This document shows, piece after piece, positions 59,990 to 64,000 of a stretch of 64,000 nt of DNA. The notes under the pieces were generated by a model. The model saw only the letters and a list, made by a program, of their open reading frames with translations. It searched no databases and was not told the DNA's origin. The DNA is from Acanthosoma haemorrhoidale (Eukaryota; Arthropoda; Insecta; Hemiptera; Acanthosomatidae), in contig OV884011.1 in assembly GCA_930367205.1 (NCBI GenBank), positions 145,201,937 through 145,265,936 on the forward strand, in the 5' to 3' direction. The translations under genes and the position numbers were made by a program. Within the stretch, counting starts at the first letter, position 1; each line of letters opens with the position of its first letter.

Positions 59990-59999
59990 AAGCTTTATT

Positions 60000-61125
60000 T
60001 ATTAAACATATGGAAACAGTGATAGATATGATCTGATCCAGAAGAGTGCGACTTAAAATTATTTGTAATTAAGAGGTGGCCACAACAGCTTGCTAAGCCA
60101 ACAGTAAAGAATCTGTTAAGTATTCAAAACTATGATTAGTACCTTATGGTTAGTGGAATGAATATACAACGTGTAAATGAAGTCATTAGAATGACATTCA
60201 ATAGATTTATTCTAGGATGTGTATTTTTTGAATACTTACGCTATTTAGAATATGTTTTTCTATTTGAAAAGCCAATCCATGACCAAGATAGTTAAAAAAA
60301 TAAATATAAGTATTTTTTAGTAACAGAATGGAATTTAGTCCAAAAAAGATTTTATTATTAATTTCAGTCGGTAAAAATGAACGATTTAAACGATGAAAGC
60401 AAATATCAAAAAATACATAAAGAAAAACACGAAACCATACAGATCCGTTGATGAATATTTACAAGCTAGCTTGATAATTTTAAATTGTCCATTCATGTTC
60501 TTTTTATCAATTAAAACAGTGTCAAATTAAATATTTCGTTACCAAAATTAATAATATATAATTTTTGTTTTGTAATGGCATTAAATCGTGATCGTAACTT
60601 CATTTTGAAATCCTGAGCTCAACTGCTGACTGATTTTTTTAATGGCATGATATTTTGCATGATTATTTAATTGAGCCCTCGATGACGATAAACATTTAAG
60701 TAAGTCTGTAAACAAATAATAAGTGTCATAGGATAAGTTAATTTCTGTGAGGCGAAAAATGTTTTTCTTGCTATATTCAGTAGGGTATCTATAATTTGTG
60801 GAGGGTTTGTTGGACTATAATCACAAAAAAATAAAAAAACCAAATCAGACTAAGGACAATAAATTTCAAAATATTACAATAAAACAGATGTGGTCTTGGT
60901 GACAAATTTCCATGTACAGTGCCATGTAATGGTTCATGTTCAACTGCTCTTAAATGTGTAAGGAAGTAAAAATAATTCAATAAGACTAAGGAAATTAATC
61001 ACAAACAAATCACAATGTTTGGAAATACACCTGCAGTTTCCCCTTTTGATCGGTTTCATTAATTACGGACTATTTCAGAGAAGTTGGAGGATAAATTGAT
61101 ATTCAGAAAGCTTAGGCAGATATAA
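60000..61125. other. Unassigned AT-rich sequence
   Basis: No frame or repeat recognised. Confidence 0.45.
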
Positions 61126-61129
61126 ATAG

Positions 61130-61235
61130 AAGGAGGCGCAACGGTTTGCAATTCCGGCCGACAATTCGGGCAGGAAGACAGACTTGGACTTCCTAAGTAC
61201 CCTTTCTTTGGCTAAATTATACAGCCAATTAATTA
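61130..61235 (+). mobile_element. tRNA-derived SINE-like head
   Basis: AGGCGCAACGGTTTGC fits an A box; no clear B box survives (the GACAATTCGGGC stretch is its likely position). CCTTTCTTTGGCTAAATTAT matches the family linker closely. Confidence 0.45.
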
Positions 61236-61239
61236 ATCT

Positions 61240-63005
61240 TGAAAATTGATTTCATCGAGTTTGTGCAAATGGTAATCTGGGACAACACTGATAAATAAAA
61301 AAATTGAAAAAATTCAAATGTTGGCACCATATTCTAGCCAGGGTGAGAGTTCTAATTAATTTTGTAATGGTATGGTGATCCATAAGTTATATAATGCTAA
61401 GAATATTGTAATGCTCATATTATGTATAATTCTAAAAGTAGAAGGGGGTTAAGCAGAACTGTGTACCTGCCCTGTGATTTCATGGAAGTCACTGATACTT
61501 TTAAGTAAGCAACCGCATTCCTTCCAAGACCTCCATCCCAATTCCCGCAACTACCCTTTCCGGGTACACACTAAAATGTAGTAACATAACTCTTAATATT
61601 TGTATATACCAGTGTTTTCGTTTGTACTTCATAATAAAGCTTTTCTTTCGTTTTCTTTTAAAAGACTCTCCTCTACAAAGATTATTTCCCTCATAGACAA
61701 AATAGCACATATTCCTATTGGCGTAAGCTGCTACGTTCGGCGGATGGGGAATGAACAAAGCGTTTTTATTTATATTATTCTTAATGTGGTGATCTCAATG
61801 GAAAGGGATATTTAATAGTTAAATATAATTTACTACATAAAATGTTTTATTCACCAAAAACAACAAAAGGTTTTATCGAGGAATTTTTACTAGTAACTCA
61901 AAATGATGAACAGATAACATATATTGTACTTGCTACAAATAAAGTTTAAATCTTTCTAGTGTACATCGATGTATTCAATCTAATGTAGGAGCTACCTCCA
62001 AGCCTAGAGCTGCCGAGACTCCTCCAGCCCTACTACCAAACGAGTGCCCGCAACTGAGCTCGTGTATGCGATTGCCACTCGACTGTCCAGAAAATTCTCC
62101 TCCCGACGTCTATATCTTCTCGTCTCGGGCCGTATTTCTGACTTTCAACAGATGCATTTTTTTTCTTGGCCCTTTGTGACCGTGGATGCCTTTTTCGCCC
62201 CATCTTGCACTTCGGACCACCCTTATCAAAACAGATGGGGTTTGGTACATCGGTCGCCTTATATCAAAAGACATCTGGCCTCTGTTCCTTAACGTTATTC
62301 AACAATTGTAGACTACCTTCCCCATATCGAAGTTGGAACATATTATAACAAATCAATCGCTAAAGATTATTAGATTAGATCAAGAGTGCTGTTTAGCAGA
62401 GAGCTGCATTTCACGCCGATACACAAGGGATATCGAAAATTAGGGAAGGAGCAATATCTAAATTAATAATTATATTATGAGTTCATTGTGAGGATATAAA
62501 TTAGTGAAAGAGTTTGTTGGGAAAGAGAGTTTTATAATATAAAACCGTACTATAAAATTTATTTATGGAGAACAAAGTTTCAACAAAACGTTATTGCCGC
62601 AAAATTGTGCTAACAGTTAACATCTCACACTAGCGCCTAGTCCACCCATACATAATATGCCAAAACTTTCTCCATTAATAAATTTGATGAAAGCCTAACA
62701 ACTTTCCTCCATTAGCCTAAACCGATTTTCAAATAAACTCTTAAACTCAACTAAATTGATAACAAACAAGAAGAAGATGATAAACAACAGATGGTGCTTT
62801 TATTACCATCTATTGAAAAAAGTCTACAAAACATTCAACAATGCCGGTATAATCGTTAAATGTTCATCCCGTCAAGATCAAATTCAATACTAGACTCAAT
62901 AAAGGAGGGGTAAAAAGGAAGCCCGTGAATTGATACTACTCAATGATGAAAATAGACAACAGGTGATAAAAATGCCAGAAAATATTTAAATATCAAAATA
63001 TAAAA
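61240..63005. other. Mostly unassigned sequence
   Basis: A GC-richer block at about 61980-62300 contains an 82-codon plus-strand frame (62044-62292) and is also fairly open on the minus strand; neither product is recognisable. The segment 62760-63000 precedes a poly(A)-tailed repeat and may be the decayed end of its parent element. Confidence 0.4.
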
Positions 63006-63008
63006 ATA

Positions 63009-63090
63009 ATTTGTAAATAGATTCACCTGAGGATCTATAATTGTATATAATTATCTGTAAATTTAAAGGGGCTATGAAAAAAAAAAAAAA
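63009..63090 (+). repeat. Poly(A)-tailed repeat, copy 2 (mate at 18.8 kb)
   Basis: ATTTGTAAATAGATTCACCT, then GAGGATCTATAATTGTATAT and TTTAAAGGGGCTATG before a run of 14 A. Nearly identical to 18811-18891. The tail marks the 3' end of a retroposed element, type undetermined. The sequence upstream (VYKTFNNAG-like frame at about 62810) faintly resembles the end of a reverse-transcriptase element but is not enough to name it. Confidence 0.65.
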
Positions 63091-63095
63091 TCAAA

Positions 63096-64000
63096 ATGGA
63101 CCTAATAATAAATACGAATCTGCTTTACCCACACATCAGCAGTAGCCTAGGACCAGTGTAGAGCTCGATTTAGTTTAATTTAGTTTAAAAACGCATTTAG
63201 TTTAATTGTAAAAAAGAAACATTTGATAGTCGGGTGTTGGACCAGTAGATCAAGGTGGCTCCTTGACTTTGTTAGAGCTCTCTTTCCATTCAAAATATTT
63301 TCTTTGGATGTCAATTATTATAAAAGAGGGGTTTAATACCACAACAAATATTTATTAACATTACTCCGCTAAAAATGAACATTGTAATACAAAACTAAGT
63401 ATTGCATAAACAAAAATCATTTCCAGAGCGTTTCTTTTTTAAAATAATGAATAACAAGATCTTATTTACACAATTGGCATTCCGGTAGGTGAATCATAAA
63501 TATTTCTAAAATATTATCATGTGTACTTGACAGATAATAATATGATGCCTACAAAAATGTAATAATACCATTACATACAACCAATGATTTATTATAAATA
63601 AAGATGGCAATTTCATTGTCGAAAGCGCTTTGGTGATGTATGAGAGACTATGTTCAAATTAATGTTACGGATTTTGAAATAGAAGTTTAAATAGCTATTC
63701 CAGAATCAAACATATTCCAGCAGTATTAAGGTCTGTTGTAGGAATACCTGCGATGGAGCATACCCGCGGCCATGTTGAACGAGCTGATATGGTGATTTGA
63801 ACCGGAACGGTGTTGTTGGTTCGGTCGCCATTGTTGCCTTCTGACGGCCCTCAGCTTCACAGTTGGCAACACTGCCGAGCCAACTTTTAATTACAAGTCT
63901 CAGTAGTATGTGCAGGTTATAAAGAGTTGCTAAGAAATGACATGATCCTATTGAATTGTGTGAAATTTTCTTCAGAACGCGTGGTTTTTGAAAAATACAA
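63096..64000. other. Unassigned; CpG-bearing stretch near the right edge
   Basis: 63740-63890 has several CpGs and GGTCGCCATTGTTGCC, GCGGCCATGTTG motifs in an otherwise AT-rich setting. It could be promoter or 5' exon sequence of a gene beyond the window. No frame supports it. Confidence 0.3.

Larger units (their letters stand above)
58252..59998 (-). mobile_element. Jockey-B copy, 5'-truncated with poly(A) tail
   Basis: The element runs on the minus strand from about 59998 to a tail of 18 uninterrupted T at 58252-58269 on the plus strand. It holds nearly the whole RT domain, the C-terminal region and a ~255 bp 3' UTR with GGTGAGCCTCATCACC, shared with the other Jockey-B ends. Endonuclease and ORF1 are missing. 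The intact tail suggests moderate age. I could not find a convincing target-site duplication. Confidence 0.85.

Noticed and set aside
58252..59998. Target-site duplication for the Jockey-B copy
   Set aside because: TTATGGCAA before the tail has only a loose match (ATATGGAAA) on the other side; not convincing.
62760..63000. Penelope-like C-terminal fragment before the tailed repeat
   Set aside because: Only a faint resemblance in one frame with stops; not enough to name.
1..64000. CRISPR array, operon, prophage or envelope gene
   Set aside because: No regularly spaced repeats, no compact gene runs with ribosome sites, and no envelope-like frame beside the gypsy element.

Overview
The window reads as AT-rich eukaryotic nuclear DNA, most likely from an insect. 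The best reasons are Jockey-clade non-LTR retrotransposons, a Ty3/gypsy element, tRNA-derived SINE-like heads and many AT microsatellites. I found no host protein-coding gene I would defend, no functional tRNA or rRNA gene, and no CRISPR array or operon-like layout. The readable content is mostly an accumulation of transposable elements of different ages in unrecognised intergenic or intronic sequence.

Layout. 1-9 kb: mostly unassigned, with an SINE-like head at 1.4 kb, an unidentified ORF at 6.1-6.4 kb, an old Jockey tail near 7 kb and a G-rich tract at 8.55 kb. 9-14.4 kb: two copies of a dispersed repeat, one of them sitting inside a decayed Jockey-A fragment; a long AT microsatellite; a better-preserved Jockey-A 3' end at 13.2-13.9 kb; and a possible short exon at 14.2 kb. 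14.8-17.0 kb: a compact gypsy derivative in which two ~500 bp direct repeats (410 bp of them differing at one position) flank only reverse transcriptase and part of RNase H. 18.6-19.6 kb: Jockey-B relics next to a poly(A)-tailed repeat that recurs at 63 kb. 21.6-23.4 kb: a cluster of tRNA-like SINE heads. 30.4-30.8 kb: a short inverted-repeat element beside a Jockey-A tail.

34.0-37.5 kb is the clearest structure. An older, inactive Jockey-A copy is split by a younger 1,421 bp Jockey-A copy, with a 13 bp target-site duplication on both sides. 38.4-39.1 kb holds the RNase H end of a different LINE. 46.6-46.9, 54.1-54.4 and 58.25-60.0 kb carry Jockey-B remnants; the last has a long poly(A) tail and almost the whole reverse-transcriptase domain in three shifted frames. 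61-64 kb has further SINE-like and tailed repeats and a CpG-bearing stretch at the right edge.

Family names Jockey-A and Jockey-B are local labels. There is no gene pathway to describe. The biology here is retrotransposition: repeated 5'-truncated insertion, nested insertion, internal deletion and slow decay. Boundaries marked with low confidence were judged by eye.
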